NCBI GenBank assembly: GCA_013203785.1
Contig: JABMPJ010000126.1
Coordinates: 1-41,864, forward strand
Length of the DNA stretch: 41,864 nucleotides
Source of the DNA: Lentisphaerota bacterium
GTDB taxonomy: Bacteria; Verrucomicrobiota; Kiritimatiellia; UBA8416; JABMPJ01
Direction: 5' to 3'
In this document: positions 22,983 through 32,384 of the stretch, one piece after another
Layout: the number at the start of each line of letters is the position of its first letter
Position numbering within the stretch: position 1 is the stretch's first letter
Position numbers and translations under genes: made by a program
Notes under the pieces: generated by a model
Database searches by the model: none
What the model was told of the DNA's origin: nothing
The model's input: the letters and a program-made list of their open reading frames with translations, nothing else

Positions 22983-24568
22983 GAGTCCTCCGTCGCCCGC
23001 TGGTGGGAATCACGCTCTGCTACATGCTGGGCCTGATCCTGGGGCGCGTGGCACCGGTGGATCGCGGTCTCCTTGTTGCGCTGGGGCTATCGGCTCTCGC
23101 TCTCTACCTCGGATTGCACTGGCATTCTTCTTCACCGCGCCAGACGGCCCTGCGGGCGGCCCTGCTGTTGATGGCCGTGATTGCGGTGGGGTGGGCACGT
23201 GTGGGTGAGCCGCACCAGCCCTCCCTCGATGTCGTCCTCCCCAGTCGCATCTTGAAGGACTGGACGGTTACCCTGCGCGGGCGTGTGGCGGCCGATCCTG
23301 TGCCGGAACGGTCGAATGGGGGCACGGGCTACCGCTTTCCCCTGAGCGTGACGGTGGTCGAGCATGAGGATGGCACTGAGCAGGAGGTTCGGGGGCGGGT
23401 GGACGTCCTCTGGTTCGGTAGCCTGACGTATGGGGCCAGCCCGTCCTACGGCGAGTCATGGCGGATGAAGGGAACCTTGCGCGATGCGCCCAGCTGGCGG
23501 CGACAGCAGACCCGGCGACTGGTCACGAGCAACCGCGATTCCGCGTTGGTCTACCGTGGGATAGCCGCGCGCATCGTTCATTTCTGTCTCGCCTTTCGTC
23601 ATCACGCCTCCGATACACTGCGGATTGGTGTGGCTGATCACTCAGAAGCCGTCGGGCTGGTCCAAGCACTGCTACTCGGTTACCGCTCGGAACTGTCGCG
23701 CGAGGCGCACCGCCTTTTCGTGCATACCGGTACGCTGCACATCTTCGCCATCAGTGGCCTGCATGTCGGGATCGTCGTGGGCCTGATCCTCTTTGCTCTG
23801 TCGGCCTGTAGTATCCCTCGTCCGCGCTGGCTCTGGTTCGTGGCACCGCTCTTGATCGCCTATACCCTTATGACGGGCATGAAGCCAAGCGCGGTACGCG
23901 CCTGTATTATGGCGATCGTATTCCTGTCGGCGTCGGCTTTGCATCGTCGCGCCGATAGCTATTCGGCGGTTGCCTTTGCGGCTTTGGCGATCCTGGCCTG
24001 CTGCCCCGACACCCTGACCGAGGCAAGTTTTACCCTCTCATTCACCGTGGTGACCGGCATCTTGCTGATATTCCCGCATATCGATCGGCGACTCCAATTG
24101 CTGTGGGCGCCTGACCCATGGCAACTGGAACGCGAGTCGCTCATGTTGCGCGTTGGGCGTGTGTGTGGACGGCGGTTGACGACCGTCGCCGCCGTCTCAC
24201 TATCGGCCTGGCTGGTGTCGGCACCGCTGATTGCGCTCTGTTTTGGGAGAATGGCGCCCGTGGCCCTGTTGGCCAACGTGTGGGTCGTGCCCATGGCATT
24301 CCTGATTGTTCTGGCCGGGGCCCTCTCGATCGTGACCGGGAGCGTGGCTGCCTTTGGTGCGGATGTTTTCAACCATGCCGCCCTGGCCCTGACACATATC
24401 ATGTTGGCTGGACTGAAGCTTTTGGTCATGATCCCGGGTGGATTCCTCAAGGTCCCCGATACGTCCCTATGGATCGTGGCGTGCTGGTATGGCGTACTGG
24501 GCATGGTGCTGCTCTATCTATACGCACGGCACGAGGCACCGGTGCCGGACTGGCTGGATGAGGAGTAG
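22979..24568 (+). CDS. comEC: ComEC/Rec2-family DNA-uptake channel, short form
   Basis: A multi-span membrane protein of 529 residues. The N-terminal part has about three hydrophobic segments and an OB-like soluble region. The Competence core follows with LLLGYRSELSREAHRLFVHTGTLHIFAISGLHVGI, typical of ComEC, and roughly eight further membrane helices. The C-terminal metallo-beta-lactamase domain found in most ComEC proteins (total about 750 residues) is missing: the frame ends with YLYARHEAPVPDWLDEE. It starts with GTG inside the end of hisA. ComM at 1519 is a related late step of transformation, so natural competence is possible. Confidence 0.85.
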   Translation: MRVLRRPLVGITLCYMLGLILGRVAPVDRGLLVALGLSALALYLGLHWHSSSPRQTALRAALLLMAVIAVGWARVGEPHQPSLDVVLPSRILKDWTVTLRGRVAADPVPERSNGGTGYRFPLSVTVVEHEDGTEQEVRGRVDVLWFGSLTYGASPSYGESWRMKGTLRDAPSWRRQQTRRLVTSNRDSALVYRGIAARIVHFCLAFRHHASDTLRIGVADHSEAVGLVQALLLGYRSELSREAHRLFVHTGTLHIFAISGLHVGIVVGLILFALSACSIPRPRWLWFVAPLLIAYTLMTGMKPSAVRACIMAIVFLSASALHRRADSYSAVAFAALAILACCPDTLTEASFTLSFTVVTGILLIFPHIDRRLQLLWAPDPWQLERESLMLRVGRVCGRRLTTVAAVSLSAWLVSAPLIALCFGRMAPVALLANVWVVPMAFLIVLAGALSIVTGSVAAFGADVFNHAALALTHIMLAGLKLLVMIPGGFLKVPDTSLWIVACWYGVLGMVLLYLYARHEAPVPDWLDEE

Positions 24569-24635
24569 GATTGCATTGGGGCGGGGCAGGTGCGAGAATT
24601 GGAATCTGTTGTAACTCCGTACAAGTGAGCTGTTC

Positions 24636-26084
24636 ATGAAGATAAAGACATCTGTTTTGTGTTGGGTGTGGTTGGCGCTGGCGGTGTGGGTGATCAGCCC
24701 TCCTCCCCAGTGCATAGGAGCAGGGGAGACCAATGGTGCCCCTCCGACTGTCGTCGCACCCGCTGCGCCGACCTCGACCAACACGGTGCCCTCTTCCGAA
24801 GCGCTGCCTGAGGCTCCGGTCATTGAGGATGCCCCCGCTGATCCGGTGATCCCCGGCACGAATGCGGTCGTTCCTGCGGTGGCCCCGTCGGATGAGGAGG
24901 ACGCCCCGAAGGATGAAAAGGAGGACGCCTACGACAACATGGAGCTGATGGCCGAAGTCATCATGCATATCCGCAAGAACTACGTGGAGGAGAAGAGCTA
25001 CCAGGATATTGCCTACGGGGCGCTGCATGGCATGCTTCACTCGATGGACCCACACAGCGGGTTCCTTGAGCCCGAGGCCTATGAGGGATTGCAGGAGGAT
25101 ACACGCGGGTCGTTCAGCGGTATCGGTATCCACATTGGCATTCAGCACGGCATTTTGACCGTAATTGCACCGATCGAGGATACGCCAGCTTTCCGGGCCG
25201 GACTCATCTCGGGGGATCGAATTATTGAGATCGAAGGAGAGTCGACCTCGGGTGAAACGCTGCGTGGTGCAGTCGGCAAGCTGCGTGGCGAGAAGGGCAC
25301 CGGGGTCACCATCAAGATTGTGCGCGAGGGCGAGGAGGCACCGCGCGATGTTACCATCGTGCGCGATGACATCGAGGTGCCCAGCGTGAAGGGGGCGCGC
25401 CTGCTGACGGACCGGATCGGCTATATCCGTATTACACAGTTCGCCGAGCCCACTGCGGAACTGCTCCAGAGCGCCCTCGAGGATCTGCTCGACCAAGGCA
25501 TGGAGGGGCTCGTGCTCGATCTACGAAGCAATCCGGGTGGTCTCCTGCGCTCGGCTGTGGCGATTTCCGAGAAGTTTATCGAAGAAGGCGATGTCGTTGT
25601 CTCCACACGTGGCCGCAACGGGAAGCTCGACGAGACGGTAAAACGGGCGGGTGGTGCGCTGCATTACACCGATCTGGCGATGGCCGTATTGCTGAACAGT
25701 GGCTCGGCCAGCGCTTCTGAAATTGTAGCCGGCTGTCTACAAGATCATGGTCGGGCTGTATTGGTGGGACAGAAATCCTACGGCAAAGGCTCTGTTCAGA
25801 GTGTGATTCCGCTCAAAAGCAACCCGGATGCCGCGATTCGTCTCACCACGCAGTACTACTACACGCCCGCCAATCGACTGATTCACAACAAGGGTATCGA
25901 GCCGGATATCAACGTGCCAACCACACCTTTGGAATGGGGCAAGGTTTTGGTGCATCGGGCCCATCTGGAGAACCCTGATCTCTTCACAGATGAAGAGCGG
26001 GCAAAATATCTTGATGTGGTGGACCTCCCCCTGCAGCGTGCGGTTGACATGCTGCAGGCGGTGCTTATTTTCTCCCACAAATAG
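24636..26084 (+). CDS. S41 carboxy-terminal processing protease (CtpA-like)
   Basis: Exported serine protease, 482 residues. A signal peptide (to about residue 29) is followed by a long Ala/Pro/Thr-rich linker with an acidic end (about 30-97). A PDZ domain (about 155-235) and the S41 core follow. The catalytic Ser-Lys dyad reads NSGSASASEI (Ser359) and SYGKGSVQ (Lys384), with the expected 25-residue spacing, and LDLRSNPGG precedes it. Substrates in other bacteria are periplasmic proteins and peptidoglycan hydrolases. It stands 67 bases after comEC, with a weak ribosome site. Confidence 0.92.
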   Translation: MKIKTSVLCWVWLALAVWVISPPPQCIGAGETNGAPPTVVAPAAPTSTNTVPSSEALPEAPVIEDAPADPVIPGTNAVVPAVAPSDEEDAPKDEKEDAYDNMELMAEVIMHIRKNYVEEKSYQDIAYGALHGMLHSMDPHSGFLEPEAYEGLQEDTRGSFSGIGIHIGIQHGILTVIAPIEDTPAFRAGLISGDRIIEIEGESTSGETLRGAVGKLRGEKGTGVTIKIVREGEEAPRDVTIVRDDIEVPSVKGARLLTDRIGYIRITQFAEPTAELLQSALEDLLDQGMEGLVLDLRSNPGGLLRSAVAISEKFIEEGDVVVSTRGRNGKLDETVKRAGGALHYTDLAMAVLLNSGSASASEIVAGCLQDHGRAVLVGQKSYGKGSVQSVIPLKSNPDAAIRLTTQYYYTPANRLIHNKGIEPDINVPTTPLEWGKVLVHRAHLENPDLFTDEERAKYLDVVDLPLQRAVDMLQAVLIFSHK

Positions 26085-26145
26085 TGAGCCAGGATGGGAT
26101 GGTATCGCTGATCGCGCCAGTTGAAACGGTGGAGTGCCGCACGCT

Positions 26146-27189
26146 TTGAACGTTCTCGGAATAGAGACCTCTTGCGATGAAACGGCCGCCGCAGTCGTCG
26201 CCGACGGTCGCGCCGTTCTGAGCAACAGCATCTTCAGCCAGGTGGCCCTGCATGGTCCCTACGGTGGCGTGGTGCCAGAGATCGCCTCGCGCAGTCATGT
26301 GCAGACGCTTCCGCGCATGATTGACGAGGCCGTTACGACGAGTGGTTTGGACTGGAATGCGATCGACTGCGTGGCCGCGACGTTTGGTCCCGGGCTCTCC
26401 AGTTCGCTTCTGATAGGGGTATCCGCCGCTCGCGGCATGGCGCAGTGCCTCAACCGTCCCCTCATCGCGATCAATCACATTGAGGCCCATATCTACTCCA
26501 TCTTTCTGGATGATGATGCACCGCAGCCCGCCGACGTCCTTCCCTTTCTGGCGCTCGTTGTTTCGGGTGGCCACACCATGTTGGTCCGGGTTGAAGGGTT
26601 GGGTCAGTATCAGATCCTGGGCCGCACGATTGACGATGCCGCGGGCGAGGCGTTTGACAAGGGTGCCAACCTGCTACAGTTGGGCTACCCCGGCGGGCCG
26701 GTCGTAGATCGCCTCGCGCGCGATGGCGACCGAGATGCCATCGCATTTCCGCGCGGCGGGCAGCTGAAAGTCGGCCCGCTGCTGGGGGGGATGGATCCTG
26801 CGCTCTGTTTCAGTTTTAGCGGCCTCAAGACGGCATTGCTGTACTACTTGCGTGACAATCCCCTGCCGGAGGGGGGTGAAGGATTGGCTGACGTGGCGGC
26901 CTCCTATCAAGAGGCGATCATTGAGGCGTTGGCTGCGCGCTGTGAAACGGCCCTGAAGCAGGGCGAGGTGCGGGCGCTGGCCGTTGTGGGCGGGGTCTCC
27001 CTGAATAGCCGATTGCGCGCCCGTTTGGCCGAGGTGGCTGCGGAGGCTGACGTTCGCTTATTGCTCTCAAAACCAGCCTACTGCGCTGACAATGCCGCCA
27101 TGATCGCTGGCTTGGCCGGCGCCGGCCAGGGCATCCGTGGCAACGCCGCGCTCGGCATGGATGTCAACCCCAACATGCGCCTCGACTAG
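26146..27189 (+). CDS. tsaD: tRNA N6-threonylcarbamoyladenosine transferase
   Basis: The ASKHA-fold enzyme that completes t6A37 on ANN-decoding tRNAs, about 347 residues. The start VLGIETSCDETAAAVV is invariant in the family. Metal-binding histidines lie in NHIEAHIYSIF, and LVVSGGHTML, DDAAGEAFDKGA and VVGGVSLNSRLR are also present. A GTG at 26134 opens the frame, but TTG 26146 matches the family N-terminus and lies 11 bases after GGTGGAG, so a TTG start is preferred. The partners TsaB, TsaC and TsaE are not in the window. Confidence 0.94.
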   Translation: MNVLGIETSCDETAAAVVADGRAVLSNSIFSQVALHGPYGGVVPEIASRSHVQTLPRMIDEAVTTSGLDWNAIDCVAATFGPGLSSSLLIGVSAARGMAQCLNRPLIAINHIEAHIYSIFLDDDAPQPADVLPFLALVVSGGHTMLVRVEGLGQYQILGRTIDDAAGEAFDKGANLLQLGYPGGPVVDRLARDGDRDAIAFPRGGQLKVGPLLGGMDPALCFSFSGLKTALLYYLRDNPLPEGGEGLADVAASYQEAIIEALAARCETALKQGEVRALAVVGGVSLNSRLRARLAEVAAEADVRLLLSKPAYCADNAAMIAGLAGAGQGIRGNAALGMDVNPNMRLD

Positions 27190-27295
27190 AGCGGGGTTCG
27201 GTTGGCGAGTGTCTGGGTACCATCCGCGCGATTCGTGCTGCGCCATGGGCATGCTTGTCTTGCGCTCGACTCCGATTCATGCTTCTATACCCCGC

Positions 27296-28051
27296 ATGGA
27301 AACGCATCGTCCACTGCCTGAGGCGGATCCGCTTGCTGTTGATCCTCCGCTGGCGGGTGACTCTCTGTCACGGACGATCGCCATCGCCAAGCGTGAGCTT
27401 GAGCAGATGATGGACCTCAATCCGCAGGGCATGCTCCTTATCGACGACGACGGCACCATTGTGCGGGCCAACCGCTCGGTTGTCGTTCTGACCGGTGTGG
27501 ATGGTTTTGACGCTCTGCTCGGAAAGCCCCTCGCAACGGTCTTCTCCAGCGGGGATGACCATTTTTTTGACCAGATGCTTGACAGCGCCGGTGGGGTAGC
27601 GGCCTACGAGACCTATATCAACTTGCCGGACGGATTTGTGCGCGAACTCAGCTTTACAGTGGTCGGTGCTGGGGCCTCCGGCAGCGTGCGTGTCATTATG
27701 GTGGTTGATATTACGGGCGAGAAGGAACGGGTTGCCGACGAGGAGCGCGAGCACAAGAAGGAGGCCGTGTCGGCGCTGATTGGTGGGCTGATGCATAACA
27801 TCAACCAGCCACTCACGGTCGTCATGGTGACGGCCAAGCTGATGGAGCTTGGCCTTGAGAAGCCGCTGCCCGATGTCGAAGAACTGCGCGAGAACCTGGC
27901 GACGATCTCTGACCTGATTATGCAGGTGAAGTCGATGATGGAGAGCGTCGAGGCGGCCACAGACTATGTCACAGAAGAGTATATTGAGGGCAAGCGTATC
28001 CTCGATATCCACCACCTCGCCCAGGCCAAAGCATCTGCTCCGGACGGCTGA
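27296..28051 (+). CDS. PAS protein with histidine-kinase-like DHp helix but no ATPase domain
   Basis: A soluble protein of about 251 residues. A PAS domain covers about 33-140 (LNPQGMLLIDDDGTIVRANRS opens it, then IMVVDITGEKER). A helix of the histidine-kinase dimerisation type follows: SALIGGLMHNINQPLTVV, with His167 in the place of the phospho-acceptor (family form A-H-E-I-N-Q-P-L). The expected N, G1 and G2 boxes of the HATPase domain are absent: the protein stops about 80 residues later with only helices. It may be a scaffold, a dimerisation partner or a phosphotransfer protein. ATG 27296 is chosen; upstream ATGs at 27245 and 27251 are possible. Confidence 0.72.
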   Translation: METHRPLPEADPLAVDPPLAGDSLSRTIAIAKRELEQMMDLNPQGMLLIDDDGTIVRANRSVVVLTGVDGFDALLGKPLATVFSSGDDHFFDQMLDSAGGVAAYETYINLPDGFVRELSFTVVGAGASGSVRVIMVVDITGEKERVADEEREHKKEAVSALIGGLMHNINQPLTVVMVTAKLMELGLEKPLPDVEELRENLATISDLIMQVKSMMESVEAATDYVTEEYIEGKRILDIHHLAQAKASAPDG

Positions 28052-28075
28052 AAGGCGGCCGAGAGTGCTCTTTGA

Positions 28076-28960
28076 CTAGGCCGTCAGGGTCCGCCGCGCC
28101 GACGCCACCGTATTGAAGAGTAGCATTGTGATTGTCATGGGGCCTACGCCTCCGGGCACGGGGGTGATCAGCGAGGCCTTCTCCTTTATGGCATCGAAAT
28201 CCACATCCCCGACGAGACGGTACCCACTCTTCTTGCTGGCGTCCTCGATTCGATTGACACCGACATCGATCACAACCGCGCCATCCTTGACCATGTCGGC
28301 CGTAACGGTGTTGGGTCTGCCAGCGGCCACGATAACGATATCGGCCTGACGTGTATGATAGCCGATGTCTTTAGTGCCGGTGTGGCAGATTGTTACGGTG
28401 GCGTTGGCATGTTCCTTCTTCTGTAGCAACATGGCCGCGACCGGTTTGCCCACAATGTTGCTGCGGCCGACAACCACGACATGGGCACCCTTGGTCTCGA
28501 CTCCGCTACGTGCCAGCATCTGGACACAGCCGTGAGGCGTGCATGGGAGAAAGCACTCCTCGCCGATGAGCATTTTGCCTACGTTGACGGGATGAAAGCC
28601 ATCGACATCCTTTTCCGGTGTGATCGCCAGCAGGGCGGCGTTCTCATCCATGTGCTTCGGGAGCGGCAGTTGGAGCAGAATCCCGTTGATGCGTGGATCG
28701 TTATTCATCCGTTCGATCAGAGTCAGGAGCTTTGCCTGTGAGGCATCGGCCGGGAGTCGGTTGTCGTCAGAAAAGATGCCCGCCTCCTCGCAAGCCTTCT
28801 CTTTGGCGGTGACGTAGGAGCGTGAGGCCGGATCATCGCCCACCAGGATCACACCCAGACCGGGCGTGACGCCCTGTTCTCTGAGCTGATCAACCTGCCC
28901 TTTGATTTCCGCGCGCATCTCGGCGGCCAACTGCTTGCCGTCAATAATCTCTGCTGCCAT
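28076..28960 (-). CDS. folD: bifunctional methylene-THF dehydrogenase / methenyl-THF cyclohydrolase
   Basis: A 294-residue one-carbon folate enzyme. The catalytic lysine is Lys53 in SYVTAKEKACEE, and GILLQLPLPKH with DVDGFHPVNVG marks the folate pocket. VVGRSNIVGKPVA is the NADP-binding segment, and PVPGGVGPMTITML closes the family signature. A GAGGAG site precedes the ATG. It lies 38 bases downstream of fhs on the same strand, and together they interconvert formate, 10-formyl-THF, methenyl-THF and methylene-THF. Confidence 0.96.
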   Translation of the reverse strand: MAAEIIDGKQLAAEMRAEIKGQVDQLREQGVTPGLGVILVGDDPASRSYVTAKEKACEEAGIFSDDNRLPADASQAKLLTLIERMNNDPRINGILLQLPLPKHMDENAALLAITPEKDVDGFHPVNVGKMLIGEECFLPCTPHGCVQMLARSGVETKGAHVVVVGRSNIVGKPVAAMLLQKKEHANATVTICHTGTKDIGYHTRQADIVIVAAGRPNTVTADMVKDGAVVIDVGVNRIEDASKKSGYRLVGDVDFDAIKEKASLITPVPGGVGPMTITMLLFNTVASARRTLTA

Positions 28961-28998
28961 GTTTCATGCTCCTCGTTGTTCGAGTCGACCGGCGTGGT

Positions 28999-30762
28999 TT
29001 AGTACAGCCCGGTCACTTTGCCTGTTGCCGTATCCACATCAATACCGCGGAAAGCTGGGTTAGAGGCCGTGCCGGGCATCAACTTGATGGCTCCGGCGAC
29101 CGGAACGGCGAAGCCGGCGCCCTTGTAGACCAGCAGATCCTGAATGGGGAGATCCCAGCCCGTTGGTCGCCCCTTCAGGTCCGGGTCGTGCGAGAGGCTG
29201 AGATGGGTCTTTACCATACAGGTCCCCAGCTTGGCCGACTCCGGATCTGCGGCGAGGGCTTTAATCTTAGCCGTAGCCGCATCGGAATAGGTCACGCCGT
29301 CGGCACCGTAGACCTCCTTGGCAATCAGTTCAATGCGCTCCTTGAGCGGGGTGTCGAGTTCGTAGAGGAACTTGAAGTCGTTGGGTTCTTCGGCGGCCTG
29401 GATCACGGCTTCGGCCAGCTCAATGGCACCGTCGCCCCCCTTTAGCCAGTGCTCGGAGAGTGCCACGAGGGCACCGCTGGCCTCGGCAATGCGTCGCACG
29501 ACCGCGATTTCACCGGGGGTGTCGGTGTAGAATCCGTTGATACAAACCACTGGCCGGACACCCGATTTGATGACCGTCTCGATGTGGGCCACGAGATTGG
29601 CGCAGCCCTTTTCCACCAACTCGAGGTTCTCACCGGTGTAGGCATCATCCAACGGCATACCGGGCCGGACCTGGGGGCCTCCGCCATGCATCTTGAGCGC
29701 GCGGATCGTGGCCACGATGACGACCGCATCTGGTTTGATGCCGGAGAAGCGACATTTCAAGTTCCAGAATTTTTCAAATCCGATATCGGCCCCGAATCCA
29801 CTCTCAGTGATGTGATAGTCAGCCAGGCGGGTGCCGACCTGGTCGGCAATAATTGAATTCTGCCCAATGGCGATGTTGGCAAAGGGGCCGGCATGGACCA
29901 GTACGGGCTGTCCTTCAATCGTCTGGAGAAGCGTGGGGTTGATGGCATCCACCATCCAGGCCGTCATGGCCCCGTCGACTTCGAGGTCGGCCGTGGTGAC
30001 ATCGTTGCCCTGGCGGTCGGAGGCCACCACAATTCGTCCCATGCGTTCGCGCAGGTCCTTGAGGCTGGTGGCGACGGCCAGAATGGCCATGACCTCACTG
30101 GCCACGGTGATCTGGAAGCCCGACTCCATTTCCAGGCCATCCATTTTGCTGCCCTTGCCGATTGTGATGTTACGCAGAGCTTGGGCGCAGAAGTCGATGG
30201 CCCACTTGATCTGCACAGTGGAGGGATCGATGTCCAGGCGCTTGAGATGGCTCAAAGCTAAGCGCGCATCATCGTAGTTGTGTTCGTGTTGCATGCGGGC
30301 CGTGAGCGCGACCATGGCCAGGTTGTTGGCATTGGCGATGGAATCGATGTCACCGGTCATGCGGATGGAGAAGGGGGTCAGCGGGATACACTGCGCCAGG
30401 CCACCGCCAGCGGCCGAGCCCTTGATGTTAAAGGTGGGGCCAGCGCTGGGCTGGCGGATGGCACCGACAACGCGCTTACCCAGTTTGCCGAGGCCCTGCA
30501 CCAGGCCCATCGTGGTGGTGGTCTTGCCTTCGCCCAACGGGGTGGGGGTGATGGCGGTCACATCGATGTATTTGGCTCGCTGCTTATCGCCGACGCGGTC
30601 AAGGACACGCAGGAAATCGATCTTGCCCAGATTGCGTCCCATCGGAATGAGTTCATCTCGCTGCAACCCCAGTTCATCCGAAATTTGCTCGAGCGGCTTC
30701 ATCGTCTGCTCCGCCGCCTCGGCAATCTGCCAGTCCTTCAATTGGGTCGGGTCCAGTGTCAT
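28999..30762 (-). CDS. fhs: formate-tetrahydrofolate ligase
   Basis: An ATP-dependent enzyme that makes 10-formyl-THF from formate, about 587 residues. The P-loop is [11 protein letters not shown] (74-84). [18 protein letters not shown] and [15 protein letters not shown] are family signatures. The frame is open from 30777, but the GGAGGAG in those codons is the ribosome site for the ATG at 30762. The family is usually about 555-560 residues; this one has a slightly longer N-terminus (about 30 residues). In anaerobes the enzyme feeds purine synthesis or acetogenic C1 flow; the rest of such a route is not seen here. Confidence 0.96.
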   Translation of the reverse strand: MTLDPTQLKDWQIAEAAEQTMKPLEQISDELGLQRDELIPMGRNLGKIDFLRVLDRVGDKQRAKYIDVTAITPTPLGEGKTTTTMGLVQGLGKLGKRVVGAIRQPSAGPTFNIKGSAAGGGLAQCIPLTPFSIRMTGDIDSIANANNLAMVALTARMQHEHNYDDARLALSHLKRLDIDPSTVQIKWAIDFCAQALRNITIGKGSKMDGLEMESGFQITVASEVMAILAVATSLKDLRERMGRIVVASDRQGNDVTTADLEVDGAMTAWMVDAINPTLLQTIEGQPVLVHAGPFANIAIGQNSIIADQVGTRLADYHITESGFGADIGFEKFWNLKCRFSGIKPDAVVIVATIRALKMHGGGPQVRPGMPLDDAYTGENLELVEKGCANLVAHIETVIKSGVRPVVCINGFYTDTPGEIAVVRRIAEASGALVALSEHWLKGGDGAIELAEAVIQAAEEPNDFKFLYELDTPLKERIELIAKEVYGADGVTYSDAATAKIKALAADPESAKLGTCMVKTHLSLSHDPDLKGRPTGWDLPIQDLLVYKGAGFAVPVAGAIKLMPGTASNPAFRGIDVDTATGKVTGLY

Positions 30763-30937
30763 AGCGATCTCCTCCATATGGATCCGGACTACCCGGATTC
30801 GTCAAACCTAGTGAGGGCCTCGGCGGCTGTCAAGGGACGAGGACAGCTTTGTTTGGCATTATATTGCTGTTCTTAGTGAGATGTTGCTAAAGAGGGTGCC
30901 ATGGTCTATTGTGGACCTTAAATGGAGGGGCGCAGCT

Positions 30938-32188
30938 ATGCCAACACGCATTACCCGTGAATTCATTGAGGCGATACCGAAGACCGATCTGCACGTGCAT
31001 CTGGACGGGTCGTTACGGCTCAATACATTGATCGAATTGGCCCAGAATGGTCGCATTGAGCTGCCGTCGTTCACCCCAGAGGGGCTGCGTGAGTTGGTCT
31101 TCAAGGAGCGCTATGCGGATCTTGGAGAATACCTGACGGGCTTTGCCTACACCTGTGCCGTGCTGCGCGGCAAAGAGGCTCTGGAGCGGGTGACCTTTGA
31201 GTTGGCAGAGGATAATCTTGCTGAGGGCGTCCGCTATCTGGAGGTCCGCTTTGCACCCCAACTCTTGGCCCACAACGACCTGACGCTGGAGGAGACGATC
31301 CAGGCGGTGACGGATGGCCTGGAGCGGGCCAAGTGTGCTCATAATGCGAGTGAGGCGGTCCGTTCAGGCGCTGACCTGCCCTTCGAGTGTGGCGTCATCA
31401 TCTGTGCCATGCGTCGCTTCAACAAGGCCATGGGGTTGCACTACCACCAGCTCCTCACGGCACTCGAGAGTGCTCCGAAGCGGGATATCTATGCGATGGC
31501 CTCGCTCGAAATGGCGCGCGTGGCGGTGGGATTGCGCGACCGCGTGGGGCTCCCGATCGTCGGGTTCGATCTCGCGGGGGAAGAGGCGGGCTATCCGGCC
31601 GGTTACCACCGGGAGGCCTATCGCTTTGCGCATAGCCACTTCCTGAAGAAGACCGTCCATGCCGGGGAGGCATATGGGCCTGAATCGATTTTCCAAGCCA
31701 TCACGGAGTGCCATTCAAATCGCATTGGCCACGGCACGTTCATCTTCGCTTCTGAAATGGTTCAGGATGCGAGTGTGGAAAGCCCCGAGACCTACACCGA
31801 ACAGCTCGTGGAGTACATTGCCAGTCAGCGCATCACCCTGGAGGTCTGCTTGACTAGCAGTCTTCAGACCACGCCCTCCATTGCTTCGGTCGCCGAGCAC
31901 CCCCTGGGGCACATGTTGGAGCACGCGCTCTCCGTGTCGATCTGTACGGACAACCGACTGGTCTCCAACACGACCGTCACCGATGAACTGGCACTGGTCA
32001 GCACGCATTTACCGGTCACCCCGCATCAGTTCCGCAACCTAATCCTGGCGGGATTCAAGGGCAGCTTCTACCCTGGGAGTTGCACCGCTAAACGTGACTT
32101 CGTACGTCAAGTGATTCGGCGCTACGACGCGCTCGCGGAAAAGATGCTGGGCGAGGATAACGGCGAAGCTCCCGATCAGAAAGCTTAG
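30938..32188 (+). CDS. adenosine deaminase family protein
   Basis: A zinc-dependent TIM-barrel amidohydrolase, 416 residues. Zinc ligands are HVH (His19, His21), and the catalytic Glu is in HAGEAYGPESI (Glu244). A histidine in RIGHGTF (His265) and Asp338 follow. Canonical adenosine deaminases have an Asp-Asp pair in TDDP; here the text is TDNR (Asp338-Asn339), so the pocket is altered. Substrate could be adenosine or another aminopurine. GGAGGGG at 30924-30930 supports ATG 30938 rather than 30881. It is longer than the usual 330-350 residues, by an internal segment near 120-150 and a C-terminal extension. It is divergent from fhs. Confidence 0.88.
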   Translation: MPTRITREFIEAIPKTDLHVHLDGSLRLNTLIELAQNGRIELPSFTPEGLRELVFKERYADLGEYLTGFAYTCAVLRGKEALERVTFELAEDNLAEGVRYLEVRFAPQLLAHNDLTLEETIQAVTDGLERAKCAHNASEAVRSGADLPFECGVIICAMRRFNKAMGLHYHQLLTALESAPKRDIYAMASLEMARVAVGLRDRVGLPIVGFDLAGEEAGYPAGYHREAYRFAHSHFLKKTVHAGEAYGPESIFQAITECHSNRIGHGTFIFASEMVQDASVESPETYTEQLVEYIASQRITLEVCLTSSLQTTPSIASVAEHPLGHMLEHALSVSICTDNRLVSNTTVTDELALVSTHLPVTPHQFRNLILAGFKGSFYPGSCTAKRDFVRQVIRRYDALAEKMLGEDNGEAPDQKA

Positions 32189-32253
32189 GGCGACGAGTTG
32201 CCGTGAACCTTGTCGGCCTCGGAATCGCTTTTCGGGAGTCGATTTGCGATAGC

Positions 32254-32280
32254 GATTCCGATTCCGATTCCGATTCCGAT
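32254..32280. repeat. hexanucleotide tandem repeat (GATTCC x 4.5)
   Basis: Four tandem GATTCC units plus a partial fifth lie between the deaminase stop and the RND gene. In the plus frame they would read Ser-Asp alternation but no gene covers them. The flanking text GCGATAGC is also self-similar. Length changes by slippage could alter spacing upstream of the exporter (ATG 32385), although the distance of about 105 bases makes a direct effect uncertain. Confidence 0.7.
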
Positions 32281-32384
32281 ACGCAGATGCGCCTTAGTCC
32301 AGACAGTTGGAGATTGCCAGCTGATAAAATACGGCCTATATGTACATCTTTTAGGAGCTGCTGCAGAAGAGAGACGAGGTCAGC

